Below are positions 54,161-64,000 of a DNA stretch of 64,000 nt, one piece after another; the first letter of the stretch is position 1, and each line of letters opens with the position of its first letter. The notes beneath the pieces were generated by a model that searched no databases, was not told where the DNA came from, and was given only the letters and a program-made list of their open reading frames with translations. This DNA is from Cercophora sp. LCS_1 (Eukaryota; Ascomycota; Sordariomycetes; Sordariales; Lasiosphaeriaceae), in the NCBI GenBank assembly GCA_036250225.1, contig JAPZLL010000004.1, forward strand, positions 744,001 through 808,000, in the 5' to 3' direction. The position numbers and the translations under genes were made by a program.

Positions 54161-54694
54161 TCACTGGACCAGAGACTTAAAGCCCGGGCCTGTGATAACC
54201 GTGAGGTGGTAGTGCTTCTCACCCCCTCCGTTCGAGCCCATCATCAATGAGGCAATCTGCTCAGGGCTGAGACCAACCAAGGAATGAAGCTGAGGCATGA
54301 GGCGGCTGTTGGACGCGGGCTGGATAAAGGCTGAGTTCGGTCCGATGGCCTTGTAGACACCAACTTCGGTGTCCTTTCCCTGGAGGCCCGGCGAGGCCTC
54401 GTACTTATGAATAGCGTGCATGCACTGGGGAGGGACGTTGTCGAATGTGAAGCTGTTGGTCGAAACGACAAAGTTGCCCGAGGTAACCTGAGGGATGGAA
54501 AGGTCGCACTTCTGCATGTCGAGGGCCGTAAGGGCAACCTGGGCGGCGCGGGCCACGATATTGCGCTTGCTGATTTTGCCTGGAGAACCCAAGCCAAGGC
54601 TGATGGGCCCAAAGCTCATGGTGGAGCCACCAGCAAGGCCAACCTCCAGCTTTTCGGCCCCTTGGGCCCACGGCCTGTAAGTGATGAAAGGCAT
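54161..54694 (-). CDS. Hypothetical 177-residue protein
   Basis: A single-exon frame starting MPFITYRPWAQGAEKLEVGL. Gly- and Ser-rich beta-like segments (GGSTMSFGPISLGLGSPGKIS, TSGNFVVSTNSFTFDNVPPQCM) alternate, and it ends HYHLTVITGPGFKSLVQ. The codon usage is GC-rich at third positions like neighbouring genes. No signal peptide, membrane segment or family is recognised. Confidence 0.6.
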   Translation of the reverse strand: MPFITYRPWAQGAEKLEVGLAGGSTMSFGPISLGLGSPGKISKRNIVARAAQVALTALDMQKCDLSIPQVTSGNFVVSTNSFTFDNVPPQCMHAIHKYEASPGLQGKDTEVGVYKAIGPNSAFIQPASNSRLMPQLHSLVGLSPEQIASLMMGSNGGGEKHYHLTVITGPGFKSLVQ

Positions 54695-55467
54695 TGTTGG
54701 CGTTAGTGAATGTGGAGTCTGGGGGCGGTGACCGGTGGATCGGGCGGGCGGGCGAAGATGTTGAGGGAAATTCGGACGTTTGGTCTTTCAGATAGGAGGC
54801 GACAGATCACCGATTTATGTGTCTTCGAGAGGGGCCACTGTCGACTGCCATCGATCCATTCCGTTGAAACCCAGGGTGAGCGATTGGGGTGGCGTCAACG
54901 ACGCCAACTCAACCATTCGTGTTGCGCCTGGCGCGCGCTATCAGTTCCTCCCGGTATCAGAGTTGGAAAGTCGCTAGTGGCTTGCATCCAGGTATGGTTG
55001 GTAAGCCATTGAGAGTGGAGAGGGCGCGCAGACTCCTCCAATGAGTCCAGGTCTGGAAGGGCAAAGAGGCAAGGGAGTCGACTGGTTAAAAACCTCCTTC
55101 GCTCATGGTACAAGCAGTATAATGTATACTCGCCATGTGATCTCTGGAGTCGTTGCCGGTTACCAAGAATATCGGGATATCTCGTCATCCCGATGTTGGC
55201 ACAGTCCGAGGCCCAGACCACTCGGGCATATCTAAGGTTCGACTGCCGTCCCTCGCCGTCAGGCTTCTTCCAACAGCCGACTCCTATTACCTCGGTTCGG
55301 GCCGCTCCCAACATGAAAAGTGAGCTAAAATCGGATGCAGAGTGAGGCAGCTGGTGCGCAAACTTGCTCGCCAAAGATAAGAAGGAGGTGACAATTTGAT
55401 GTGTCCGAGTCAACGTAGTTCCTATCCCCAGTCCATTCGTTCAGACGCCTCCGCAACAGACTCCACG
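54695..55467. other. Divergent intergenic region
   Basis: Separates the leftward hypothetical gene from the rightward acyltransferase gene. No feature recognised. Confidence 0.4.
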
Positions 55468-56631
55468 ATGTCAACTGCCCTGATCCCCTCGCTATTGCTC
55501 GTTTTCGCCGGGGGCCTAGCAGCCCTACCGGCAGTGAGCAGTCGACAACTTGGGAATAGGCTCATGTGGCAGCTGGTCCAAGTCATTTGCGCCGCTTTCG
55601 CCCTCCACATCCTCCCGGACGATTTTCCAAATCTAGAGTCTTGCCTGTACATTTGTACCTCGGTCATCACGGCTGTTCTCCGGTCAGTGTTCGTCTTGTT
55701 CTCCCAACAGGCTTACGTGGCCGCTCCCCAACCCGGAGCGTCGTTATCTCGCTGGGCAGCATGGGCCACCGACACGATAGTGTCGGCGTGGGACAGCCGC
55801 GTGCCGCAGTATGCCGCCAGAGGGTGCGGCAAGACCGACCAAGCCCCAAACCCCACACCCTCCCAGCATCGAGCAAAGTTTTTCGTCACCCGGGCCGCCA
55901 TGATAGCCATGATTGTGGCAGTTCGACACATGGACTTCGAATTGTTGGTGTCGCGCTTTGGGACAGCCGCCGATTTTGCAGACTTCATCCACCCGACAAG
56001 GAGGCAACTGCTCCGCCGGTTGCGACACGTCACAGCGCGGGAGGTGTCGATTCGGGCATGGCTTGTCGTTATCCACAATTTCTACGCCTCCTCGGCGATG
56101 ATCTTCCCTCATTGCGTTTTCAGCATCCTCTTTGTCAATGTCTTGCGCATGTATGAGCCGAAGGAGTGGCCGCATCTTTTCGGGTCGCCGGCCGAGGCCT
56201 ATACGATCGGGAGGTATTGGTCCAAGTTCTGGCATCGGGCTCCGGTGCCAACCTATATCTCGTATGCGAAGCTCGTCGGAGACAAGACGTTGCCCTTTCG
56301 GCGGGGCGGACAGATGTACCGGGTCTGGGTGGTATTCTTCGTCTTTGCATGTGCGGGGCTGATGCACGCAGTCACCCTGTTCATCGTCGGATTCCGTTGC
56401 GGGTGGTGGGAGCAGGTATACTGGTGGTCGCTCAACTTTGCGGCCGTAATGGCAGAACAGGTTGTCTTCTCGGCCGCTCGTTTGGTTATTGGTGACAAGG
56501 TGGTCAGCAGGCCGACCTGGCCAGCGCGGATTCTAGGTTACGTCTGGGTTTTTGCGTTTCAATTCTGGTCGCTTCCAAAGATGTACTATCGGACGACTAT
56601 CTTTTGCTCTCCTGTTTCAACGTTGAGATGA
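55468..56631 (+). CDS. MBOAT / wax-synthase-like membrane acyltransferase
   Basis: An intronless frame of 387 residues from MSTALIPSLLLVFAGG; an in-frame ATG at 55396 would add 24 residues. At least seven hydrophobic helices. The conserved block EWPHLFGSPAEAYTIGRYWSKFWHR matches the WP.LFG.P.....S...FW...WH motif of the wax synthase-like MBOAT family, and a second conserved His lies in GLMHAVTLF. Fungal members (for example the trichothecene and meroterpenoid acetyltransferases) acetylate secondary metabolites. Substrate cannot be told here and no cluster genes are adjacent. Confidence 0.85.
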   Translation: MSTALIPSLLLVFAGGLAALPAVSSRQLGNRLMWQLVQVICAAFALHILPDDFPNLESCLYICTSVITAVLRSVFVLFSQQAYVAAPQPGASLSRWAAWATDTIVSAWDSRVPQYAARGCGKTDQAPNPTPSQHRAKFFVTRAAMIAMIVAVRHMDFELLVSRFGTAADFADFIHPTRRQLLRRLRHVTAREVSIRAWLVVIHNFYASSAMIFPHCVFSILFVNVLRMYEPKEWPHLFGSPAEAYTIGRYWSKFWHRAPVPTYISYAKLVGDKTLPFRRGGQMYRVWVVFFVFACAGLMHAVTLFIVGFRCGWWEQVYWWSLNFAAVMAEQVVFSAARLVIGDKVVSRPTWPARILGYVWVFAFQFWSLPKMYYRTTIFCSPVSTLR

Positions 56632-57143
56632 AATGAGTTGGGATCCCCGCAAGGAGACCAAGGCCGCTCTTGCCGTGAACAATGGGTCTGCGCCATGGCA
56701 CGTTGTTTCCTTGTACGGGTGCCACCTACCTGCGTTTACTCAACTAGACGCTAGCCTAGCCCCTTGTTCCTTCCATAAATTAACAGGGAAACGAGGTGCC
56801 TGATCGGAAGGTGGAAACCAAAGTGATCCGTCCGATGTCAGGAGACCGCCGATTCGCTGACCACTGGTCATCCAAAGATCGCGCCTTTGAGCATTGGTTC
56901 AAGGGCTCCATTCCACCTCATCTCTAGACGAAATCTCCTCAAGCTGCTTTCGAGACCGGATGAAATTCCTGGCTCACTGTCTATTTAATAGCTTGGGTCC
57001 GCCAGTCCAACGCTCTCTTTCCCTTTACCACAACCTCGCCATTTCGAGCACCACTGACTCTCGCGATCGATCAGCAGAGCACCTTGATCTCAGCCAAGCA
57101 CATCAAGACGTATCGCATTCTCTCACAATCCACAACAACAAAG
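56632..57143. other. Intergenic, promoter of the secreted-protein gene
   Basis: No gene. A TATTTAATA sequence near 56,980-56,988 could serve as TATA element for the next gene. Confidence 0.4.
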
Positions 57144-57755
57144 ATGCGTTTCTTCGTTGCCATCGCGACTTTGGCGTTCGCCACCATCGGTCTTGCCGCT
57201 CCCGCGGCTCAGGGCGTTGCAACCACCGCGCTGGCCCCCAATCTCTCGCTCGCCCAGACCATTGCCATCAGCCGGGACGACGGCAACATCACCACAACGA
57301 CCAGCGACGACCCGACCGACGACTGTGATGATCCCAACACCATGGAAAACCGTTCCTCCGATGGTTCCCCTCTACTTGAGGACTGCCTTCGCATTGCCCA
57401 CAACATCAGAAATGGTGGCGAGTGGACAGTCACTGCCTTCCAGCGCCGTAAGTCAAGGTTTCACATCCACAAGCCTGATTGCTTTTGCAATCCTAGATAG
57501 CAACTAACAAGAAGCGCTTTAGAGCTTGCTTCCTACAAGTCTTGCGCTCTCGGCGCTGAAGACAACAGTGGCGGCGTTCTGCAGGTTGGAAACCTCGACC
57601 TCATCGATTTCATCAATGCTTCGAAGCAGTTCGAGTGGAACGGCAAGGTAGGCTCAAGGGGTTGGATGAATTGCCGTGCTCTCGGCGATACCGCAAACCG
57701 TCGCAGCAACCCAGGCTTGTTCACCTTGTACAACACCAACAATAATCCCCAGTAG
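57144..57755 (+). CDS. Secreted Hce2/Ecp2-like protein
   Basis: Two exons (57144-57447 and 57523-57755) give 178 residues. A signal peptide (MRFFVAIATLAFATIGLAAP) precedes a Thr/Asp-rich spacer. The rest fits the Hce2 domain (homologues of the Cladosporium Ecp2 effector): ledCLRIAHNIRNGGEW, then SYKSCALGAED, VGNLDLIDFINAS and VGSRGWMNCRALG, with four cysteines in the usual spacing. Members are secreted proteins, some of which provoke necrosis in host plants; others are found in saprophytes with unknown role. Whether this one is an effector cannot be read from the sequence. Confidence 0.82.
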
Positions 57756-58139
57756 GAATCGCCATCGGAGGATTGAGGATCAACATTTGGTCCAGCATCA
57801 CATACAAATGCGAGAAGGATCATGCCACAGAGGAGCTGGTACATTAGACACCAGTTTGACTGCTTGTCTTGGGATTCTGGGGATACCTCAACATCTGTTC
57901 TTACGCCAGACATCTTCGAATCAGGTCTCCTCGAGAAGGGAAGGTCATTCGTTTTCTGTCTGATTCTCTGTGTTTCTTGTTTAACTTCTGTGCATCTCGT
58001 GTTGTTTCTGAAAACTCAATGATATTGAATTCGTGATTTTAACAGCCGAGAGGGTCACAAGCACCAAAGCGACCACCATTCCAACCAAACACCACAGCCG
58101 GCGCAGCTTCAACAGAGTCAACAATAGCGCGCCACAAAC
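57756..58139. other. Convergent intergenic region
   Basis: 3' regions of two converging genes; no other feature seen. Confidence 0.4.
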
Positions 58140-58943
58140 CTAACCCCTGTTCTGGTACGAATTTCCATCGGCAATGTAGTCAAACAAGGTCGCCTCGTTG
58201 CTGCCCACGGGCGCAGACACGTACATCTCCCTCTTCGGTTTCTCCAACTTTCTCTCGCCTTTGGCGGTTGTTGTGGTCCACTGCCCAAGCCCTTCGACCT
58301 TGTAGGCAGTCTTGGTCTCGGTCCGGTACCGAGTCACTTCAAGTGGCATGGATGAATAACCGACAGGAGGTGCTACAGTGACGACCCGCGCCTCCGCAAC
58401 ATCCGCTGACATTGCAGGCGGAGAGACAGTGCTGCTCGTGTGTGACTGGGCATACGCGCGCGGGGCGTAGGCAACTTGTGTCTGGCTCGCGTAAGCGGAC
58501 GGGTAGTACCCGGAAGCGGTGTCGTCCGCCGAGTATGTCGAAGCGCCACGATACTGTGGTTCCGCCGGAGAATAAGTGGCGGGGGGAGGTAACGAAGCAG
58601 TAGTCGGGGTTGTGGTTATGGGCAGTGAGGCATGTTGGTATCCCAGCTGAGGGCGAGTTTGCCTGGAGCTGCTCCCGGCACTTCCATACCAGGGCAGCCA
58701 AGACGAAACCCGAGACGCGGCTTCGAGACGGAGACGGTTCTGGCTAGCTTCCTGTTCCTTGTTCTGAACGGCAACAGCAAGGCGGGCGAGACGCGCCGCG
58801 TGCGGATTGTTGGGATCAGTCACGGCCGTGAAAGATGTCCCGGTGGTTCTGTTGATGCTGGAGTAGCCCACCACGGACGAGTCGTTGAGGTCTGTGTCCT
58901 TGATGGGACGCATCTTGGAGATCTTGAGCCCAGAGCGTGGCAT
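58140..58943 (-). CDS. Low-complexity fungal protein, unknown function
   Basis: A frame of 267 residues from MPRSGLKISKMRPIKD; the same frame is open a further 60 codons upstream (to 59123), so the start is uncertain. The N-terminal part has TDLNDSSVVGYSSINRTTGTSF and HAARLARLAVAVQNKEQEAS (helical); the middle is rich in Ser, Tyr, Thr and Pro and disordered; the end LFDYIADGNSYQNRG is compact. No domain is recognised. Confidence 0.6.
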   Translation of the reverse strand: MPRSGLKISKMRPIKDTDLNDSSVVGYSSINRTTGTSFTAVTDPNNPHAARLARLAVAVQNKEQEASQNRLRLEAASRVSSWLPWYGSAGSSSRQTRPQLGYQHASLPITTTPTTASLPPPATYSPAEPQYRGASTYSADDTASGYYPSAYASQTQVAYAPRAYAQSHTSSTVSPPAMSADVAEARVVTVAPPVGYSSMPLEVTRYRTETKTAYKVEGLGQWTTTTAKGERKLEKPKREMYVSAPVGSNEATLFDYIADGNSYQNRG

Positions 58944-59759
58944 CGAATTATTGGCGAAGACCACCTGGGTTAACGCTTGTTTGTGTCGAGGGAGAGAGAA
59001 ACCTAGAAGTTCAAAGTCAAAAGCGTGGCGGGGCTCAAGAAAGGATTCAGGCTCCGGGACGTCGGATCTTGAAGGAATTAACGGCCCCGACGGAGACCGA
59101 GCATCATATCCTAGGTGGCCCACGAGAGCAAGAATGGAAGGTTGCGACGAGATTCAAAACGGAGAAAGCAGGGCGAGCCGCATCCCAGTCTGGCCTATCA
59201 TCAACATCTCGGTGATGAGGACTCAGCCCCAGTGCAGCGGGAGCCTTGTCCCGATTTACATGCCATACAAACCGGGCAAACCACCTTATCCGCGCTAATG
59301 CAAGCCACCTCCAACAGAATTCCAAGCCCCAGCTGCGCAGACACAATGCCGGTTAAACTGGTACGAGAACAATGCATCTGCTGCACGTCGATATGTTGAG
59401 GAATGGCCATACCAGATTAGGATGTTGATCCGGACTGCTGCCTTGCCACGGTACAGATGAAGACAACGTATCAGGGTCGAGTTGGTAATCACAGAAATTC
59501 CAATTGCAAACCTCTTTCAATCTGCAGGCTGTCGACTCTCGTTCCGAGCAGTTGAGGATTCGGAATCCCACGACACCAGGGATCTGGATCTTCGATTTGC
59601 GAAGGTGGCACCATCTAATCTTTGTTTCCCGCACCCGGTCTGCCCTACTCCTTCAAAGAAGTCATTAGAAATCTCACAATATTCGTCAACACCACCGTCC
59701 CATCCAACACAATCACCATCCCCATCATCAAGCATTAAGCCAAGCCCAACAATACCAAC
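58944..59759. other. Divergent intergenic region
   Basis: Separates two divergent small genes. Short frames on both strands are not supported. Confidence 0.4.
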
Positions 59760-59990
59760 ATGGGCCTGCGAAACTGGTTCAGACGGCTACGGGCCAAGAT
59801 CTACGACACGTTTGGGATATACGACAAGTACACCGACTTCAAAGCCGAAGCCATCTTTGCCGACGGGTCTGAGGCCACATACACGGGCCGGCCGTGGGGC
59901 TACGAGTTCAACCTATTCAAGGACTTGGTCGAGGAGCATGCATACGCTGTCAAGGTTAATATGAAGGGGAATTTCTTCAACTTTCAGTAG
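59760..59990 (+). CDS. Small protein of 76 residues, hypothetical
   Basis: MGLRNWFRRLRAKIYDTFG is basic and amphipathic, followed by DKYTDFKAEAIFADGS and EFNLFKDLVEEHAYAVKV. Good start context (CAACATGG). A Gly after the initiator Met next to basic residues would suit N-myristoylation. Family unknown. Confidence 0.5.
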   Translation: MGLRNWFRRLRAKIYDTFGIYDKYTDFKAEAIFADGSEATYTGRPWGYEFNLFKDLVEEHAYAVKVNMKGNFFNFQ

Positions 59991-60368
59991 GATGATGGAT
60001 CTGTGGAGGATTTAAGTTGAGAGCAAACATGCATTGCACCATTCGCTGGACTTGGACCGCAAAGGAGGACGCTGTCGGTGTAGGACGATGGTTATCTACA
60101 AGGTTGTACGAAGCTACCACCTAGAGAACAAACACGATAGTACGCCGAATAAAAACACGTAGACGACTACACCTAAACCCTTCTCCAAAATCTCATGCCC
60201 ATCAACTCTCCCCGTTCCACCCCCCCTGAATCACCCTCCAAATATGTTGACTACAAATCCCACTCATAATGACCCTTCCACACCATCACCTTAACCAGCA
60301 CTATCACCATCAATAAGCATCAACACACAAGAGAAATGAACCAAAAAAAAAAAAAAACCAACTAACCA
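59991..60368. other. Intergenic, A-rich end
   Basis: No gene. Contains a 15-base A run near 60,343-60,356 close to the end of the next leftward gene. Confidence 0.4.
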
Positions 60369-60623
60369 TTACACCATCTTTTCAACAATATCAAGGAGAC
60401 GCCCCGCAATCGGACTATCAGCAGGACACTTAAACTCAAGCTTGGCCTTGGCGTTGGACACATTGAGGTGAAGCGGACGTGAGCCGCTCCTGGACGAGTT
60501 TTGCGTCACGGCGCTGCTGGCCGAGCTCGAGCTGGATCGGATCAACGCGTTGGAGCTCTCGTTTTTGGGGTTGAAGTAGAGGGCGCCATCTTGGCTTTTG
60601 CTTATGAGTTGCCAGTTTGACAT
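60369..60623 (-). CDS. Small hypothetical protein of 84 residues
   Basis: Starts MSNWQLISKSQDGALYFNP and ends AGRLLDIVEKMV. The middle is Ser-rich; LHLNVSNAKAKLEFKCPADSP is strand-like. The frame is open further upstream, but this ATG is where coding character begins. Unknown function. Confidence 0.5.
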   Translation of the reverse strand: MSNWQLISKSQDGALYFNPKNESSNALIRSSSSSASSAVTQNSSRSGSRPLHLNVSNAKAKLEFKCPADSPIAGRLLDIVEKMV

Positions 60624-61307
60624 TTTTGTGAGCAACCTAGGGAGAGGCGAGGTAGTGAAGGCACACTGGCTGGGGATAAGGGCTGTTGATGGTGGGTTTG
60701 AGGTGAGTGTGGGATGGGATGGGATGGGGTTGGGTACCGGGAAGAAAGAACAAAAAAAAAGGGGGGGCCAAGTCCAGCTCTCGGCCAGTTGGGGAATTTG
60801 TTGGGAAGGCTTTTGCTGTGGTGGGCTTTTGCCCACCTCACCTAGGGCTGCCCGTGCGGTTGAGATGCAGGTTGGATCACGGTGACTTGGTATCACTGTG
60901 GCTTGCTGGATATGCACATTCGATTGGGTTGAGTTGTTTGCTTTGGTTTTTTTTTTTTTCCCCGAGGCTGTTGGCGTGGAGTGGGAAACCTGGTCACTGG
61001 TTCTTGTTGGTGCGTTCAATCAGGCTCCGGTGATGGAGCAGGTCGACTGCATGTCCTTGCATGAGAGGCGGCGCCCGGCATGAGTGAGGTTTCTGGAATT
61101 GGGAGTCACTCCGCCCATCTTCTACATTTGGGGCGGCGGCTGCCTGCATGTTTCGGCCGCGAGGCGGTTCAAACGAGTTGTTTTGAGAGCTGGCTAATGG
61201 CTGTGTTCAGGACTGAAGCCATCACCACTCCGCCTAACATGGCATCATTGACCGTGATTCACTTCGCTTGAATTCCAGATGCAAAAGCCGAACCCTTATG
61301 TTTCTAC
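60624..61307. other. Intergenic with homopolymer tracts
   Basis: No gene supported. Contains A/G-rich (about 60,752-60,767) and T-rich (about 60,945-60,959) runs. Confidence 0.4.
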
Positions 61308-61686
61308 CTAGCGGAACGTAATATCACTAAAATCACTCGACCACCCGTCGTCTTCGTCACCCCCGCCATCAGGCTCATGTTGGATGTAATAGCGCTGTGC
61401 TGCCACCCTAAGCGCCGCGTCTGAGCTCAGTAGCTGCTTCAAGTCAGTGAGCACACGCTGTTGCCCCAGGCTGTGGAGATAGCCTGTGTTGAGAGTCAGT
61501 CGGATTTGACCTGGGACAGACGTCGAACAGGGCCGTCGCGGTGTGATACGCACTCGTGGTGTTACAAGCTCTTCCGTAGAACTGCTTGAATTTGTTCCAG
61601 AGCTTCCCGAGCAGCGGCCCGGTAAAGGCAAAGATGGCACTGACGACGGTAACTGCGAGGGATGCGATCGCTACGACTTCGGCCAT
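61308..61686 (-). CDS. Small membrane-associated protein, 102 residues
   Basis: Two exons (61686-61554 and 61483-61308) joined across a 70-nt intron with donor GTGCGT. The N-terminus MAEVVAIASLAVTVVSAIFAFTG is one hydrophobic helix, followed by a basic stretch, a helical segment (QRVLTDLKQLLSSDAALRVAAQRYY) and an acidic end (GGGDEDDGWSSDFSDITFR). An N-terminal helix of this kind, MAEVVAIAS..., is common at the start of fungal HeLo-like or STAND-associated proteins; this one is only the short form. Frame is open upstream to 61953 but without a good start. Confidence 0.6.
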
Positions 61687-62697
61687 CGTGTTCGTGTTGT
61701 CGGTGGACAGGGATACCTGGTATGTTGTTCTTGATGAGATCGGAAGAGTGTGTGCTGCCGTGATCTTGGGGATGAAGCAGATCCGTTCGAGGGTTCGTTT
61801 GATAAATATGTATTGACTGCTTCTTCGGGATGGGTGATACCTACTTGAGGAGCGTACCCTAGGGACGGTAGTCCGCGGGCGGGTGTGACAGCAGGCGTCC
61901 GAGTGCGTCTGGCGTTCTGTCCGCCTCACTCCTGCAGCCGCTTGAACGAGCACCTCCAGTCATTGAAACGTGCATGAGGCTCCCTTCTCTGCTCTAAGCC
62001 GAGATCCCTTGTCCCTGGCTAATGGGCAAGGCGGGCAGGGCATCCGTCGAATCGCCAAGGTATCCGGGCGCGAGCCGCAGCCAATCCATGCGATGTGAAT
62101 GCTTTGCGCCGACCTCAGTTGTCCAATCTGGTGCTTGCAATTGCTTGGGTCGGTGTTCCATTTTCTCCCGATCCGCGACATTCCCAACGGATTCAGAGTT
62201 TATTCCGACTCGACAAAGGTTCTGTGGATGGCAGGGGGCCGCGACCCCTCAATTTTGGCTGTGACCAAATCCTCCAGTCAGCGCACCCAGTTGACTTTAC
62301 AGGGGGTGCTGATTGGCGCAGGGGCTGCTATTCCTGTACAGAAAGCTGCCTGTGCCAGCGCATCTTCAGGGCATTTTCCTGTACGAGCCGTGCGCCTGAA
62401 CCGGGGCCGCTGCCCGGGCGTTCGATGTGGGTGCGTGCGGGTGGTGCCCCAGCCGAATGGAACTGGAGGGAGCATCAGGTCAAACCTTTCGGGAGGAGCA
62501 GCAATTGCAAGTAGGTTTAAAATACTTCGACCAAGCGAAATTATGTTCATTACTTCATGTAGATGTAGTACGAAGCCGATGGGCCTCTCAATGATGGTTT
62601 CCGAACCGTGCAAACCATGCAGCCAATACCTTTCCCGACGCCTGCGCTATGCAACAATGAGAACGAAGAAGACAAAGCCAACAAAAAAAACTCCAGG
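61687..62697. other. Intergenic, no gene supported
   Basis: About 1 kb downstream of the OSBP gene. Short frames are not supported. Confidence 0.4.
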
Positions 62698-63977
62698 TCA
62701 GCCAAGAGGTGTCAGAGAACTCCGGTAGGGGCGTTGGGCTTGCCTCTCGGCGACGCGGTTCTTGTCCACCCTCCAGACCCCCTTGGTCTTCTCGTGCCAG
62801 AGTCGATGCCCCGTGCCCTCGGCAAGTTTATGGAAGACGTCGTGATCGTCGCCATCCTGCGAGCGGAACAACAGTGGCTCCCACTTCACTCCCTCTGCCG
62901 CCTCTCGGGCGCGCATCTGTCGCTGCGCCTGCTCGATCTTGGTCTTCTCGGCAAGGACAGCGCGCATATCACCCGCGGCCATACCGGACAAGACCCCGTG
63001 CCAGGCCTTTCGCGACTCCCACTCGTCTTGCTCATCAAGCGGGGCAATATCCATCGGGGCGGGCGCATTCTCAGGGGCGTCGACCTCGTACACCTCGATA
63101 ACATCACCGGTTCTCGAGTCCTTGACGGTCCACCCTTGACTCCACACGCCGGACGCCTCGTAGATGCTGACCTTCTTAGGGTCGTTCTTGTTGTAGATGC
63201 GTGCCGTGAACGAGTTCCGCTTCCCGCGGATCATGCCTTCTCCCGAAAAATACATCTCGGTGACGAAGCCGGAGCTCGAAACGATGGTGTATGTTCCGGT
63301 GATCTCGGGGTACATGCATCCGCCGAGGAACCCGCGCACCTTGACGTCGGGCAACGGAACAAGATGGTCCTCATCGTAGCGATCGATGTGCACCAACGCG
63401 TGTCCAACCTGGCGGATGTTGACGGCGCCGTTGAACGTCATCTCCACCCTTGCGTACCCGTCGGCGCGAATTCCGTGTTCCCGTTCTGTGATGTGCATCG
63501 CCGTGATGGGCGGGTGGTGCGACACTTGTTCCGCAACCAGGTGTGCGGTGGCCTTGTTCTCTTCATCAGTCCATGAAGCGAAGAAGAGCTCGCCAAGGAA
63601 GGCATTGAGCGGCTTCTTGATGGACACACCAGGGGCGCCGTTGACGTAGAGCTGGCTTCGGAGCGATGTAAGGAACCATCGCAGGACGAGGAGGCTGCGC
63701 TTTTCGGGGTTGCTTTCGAGCGCCGGCGCAGCGAAGACGGCCGGCCGTTGAGCCCAGCAGTGACCGACTTCGACGACGGACGAGGAGGCTAGCAGCGACG
63801 GAGGACCGGTGACGTTGGAGAGATCGCCTTGGACCGTGCCAAGAAACTAGGGTGGTGGTTAGCCCCGACCGCCGAGCTCGGGGGTGAGGGTGAGGGTGTG
63901 TGGGGTGAGGGGTGAGGGGTATCCCGGCGTACCTTGACGAGTTCCCTCAGACGGGACGAAACTGATCTGGCGTCCAT
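62698..63977 (-). CDS. Oxysterol-binding protein (Osh/Kes1-like)
   Basis: Two exons (63977-63933 and 63846-62698) give 397 residues, the size of the short, PH-less Osh4/Kes1 class. KKPLNAFLGELFFASW at about 91-106 and the family signature EQVSHHPP at about 121-128 are present, followed by ITEREHGIRADGYARVEMTFNG and ending with a basic tail. The fold is a beta barrel that exchanges sterol for phosphatidylinositol-4-phosphate at membrane contacts; the signature His pair binds the phosphate. The first exon has only 15 codons. Its intron contains a G-rich repeat on the plus strand. Confidence 0.93.
63880..63919 (+). repeat. G-run repeat (GGGTGA-like) inside an OSBP intron
   Basis: Six runs of three or more G separated by TGA or TGTGT in 40 bases on the plus strand. 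It lies within the intron of the leftward OSBP gene, so the transcript carries the C-rich strand. Confidence 0.6.
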
Positions 63978-64000
63978 TGTTTTGCGCAAGAAAGGTATTG

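Noticed and set aside
1..64000. CRISPR arrays, operons, rRNA
   Set aside because: No regularly spaced repeats of suitable length, and the intron-bearing genes show a eukaryotic genome.

Overview
The window looks like a filamentous ascomycete (Pezizomycotina, most likely Sordariomycetes). Genes carry short spliceosomal introns (about 48 to 153 nt, mostly 50 to 90) with GTRNGT-like donors, CTRAY branch points and YAG acceptors. The content fits: a HET-domain incompatibility protein, fungal nitric oxide reductase P450nor, a clock-controlled-gene-9-type trehalose synthase, DUF3405, an Ecp2/Hce2-like secreted protein and a Fot1/pogo transposon. No operons, tRNA, rRNA or CRISPR arrays were recognised. 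Exon coordinates were worked out by hand from splice signals and reading-frame continuity.

Layout. 1-6.3 kb: start of a membrane protein, an ankyrin protein (AVO2-like), a small conserved protein, a six-exon ubiquitin-like protein and a small membrane protein. 6.7-10.6 kb: an N-terminally truncated Hsp70-like gene and an eroded stretch. 10.6-17.4 kb: P450nor with upstream ACGT-core (bZIP-type) sites, a SAM methyltransferase, a secreted intradiol dioxygenase and a single-pass surface protein. 18-25 kb: an F-box/LRR-like gene with a partial second copy, then a very large HET protein. 25.4-29.6 kb: a four-exon conserved gene, then a zone of relics (HET, SDR and two diverged copies of one exon). 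30.6-43.9 kb: housekeeping genes, namely trehalose synthase, mitochondrial Mn-SOD head-to-head with GINS subunit PSF3, the U5 snRNP protein Dib1/Dim1, and a DUF3405 Golgi-type protein. 45-47.9 kb: an OPT oligopeptide transporter. 49.7-52.1 kb: a Fot1/pogo-like element with perfect-type borders, two CAG-to-TAG-type nonsense codons and a nested solo LTR. 52.3-64 kb: a C2H2 plus 'GGPP synthetase-like' protein, an MBOAT/wax-synthase-like acyltransferase, the Hce2-like secreted protein, several small fungal proteins and an Osh/oxysterol-binding protein at the right edge.

The genes are independent units rather than one pathway. Two segments are dynamic: the relic zone near 27-29.6 kb, and the nested transposon at 49.7-52.1 kb, whose target duplications, restored frame after removing the insert, and C-to-T-type stops allow a partial history to be read. 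The strongest unusual single-gene features are a start codon that appears to be split by an intron (about 547-597), a roughly 220-residue coiled-coil-rich insertion inside the HET domain, a two-start P450nor that could serve mitochondrion and cytosol, and a GC-AG intron in the Mn-SOD gene.
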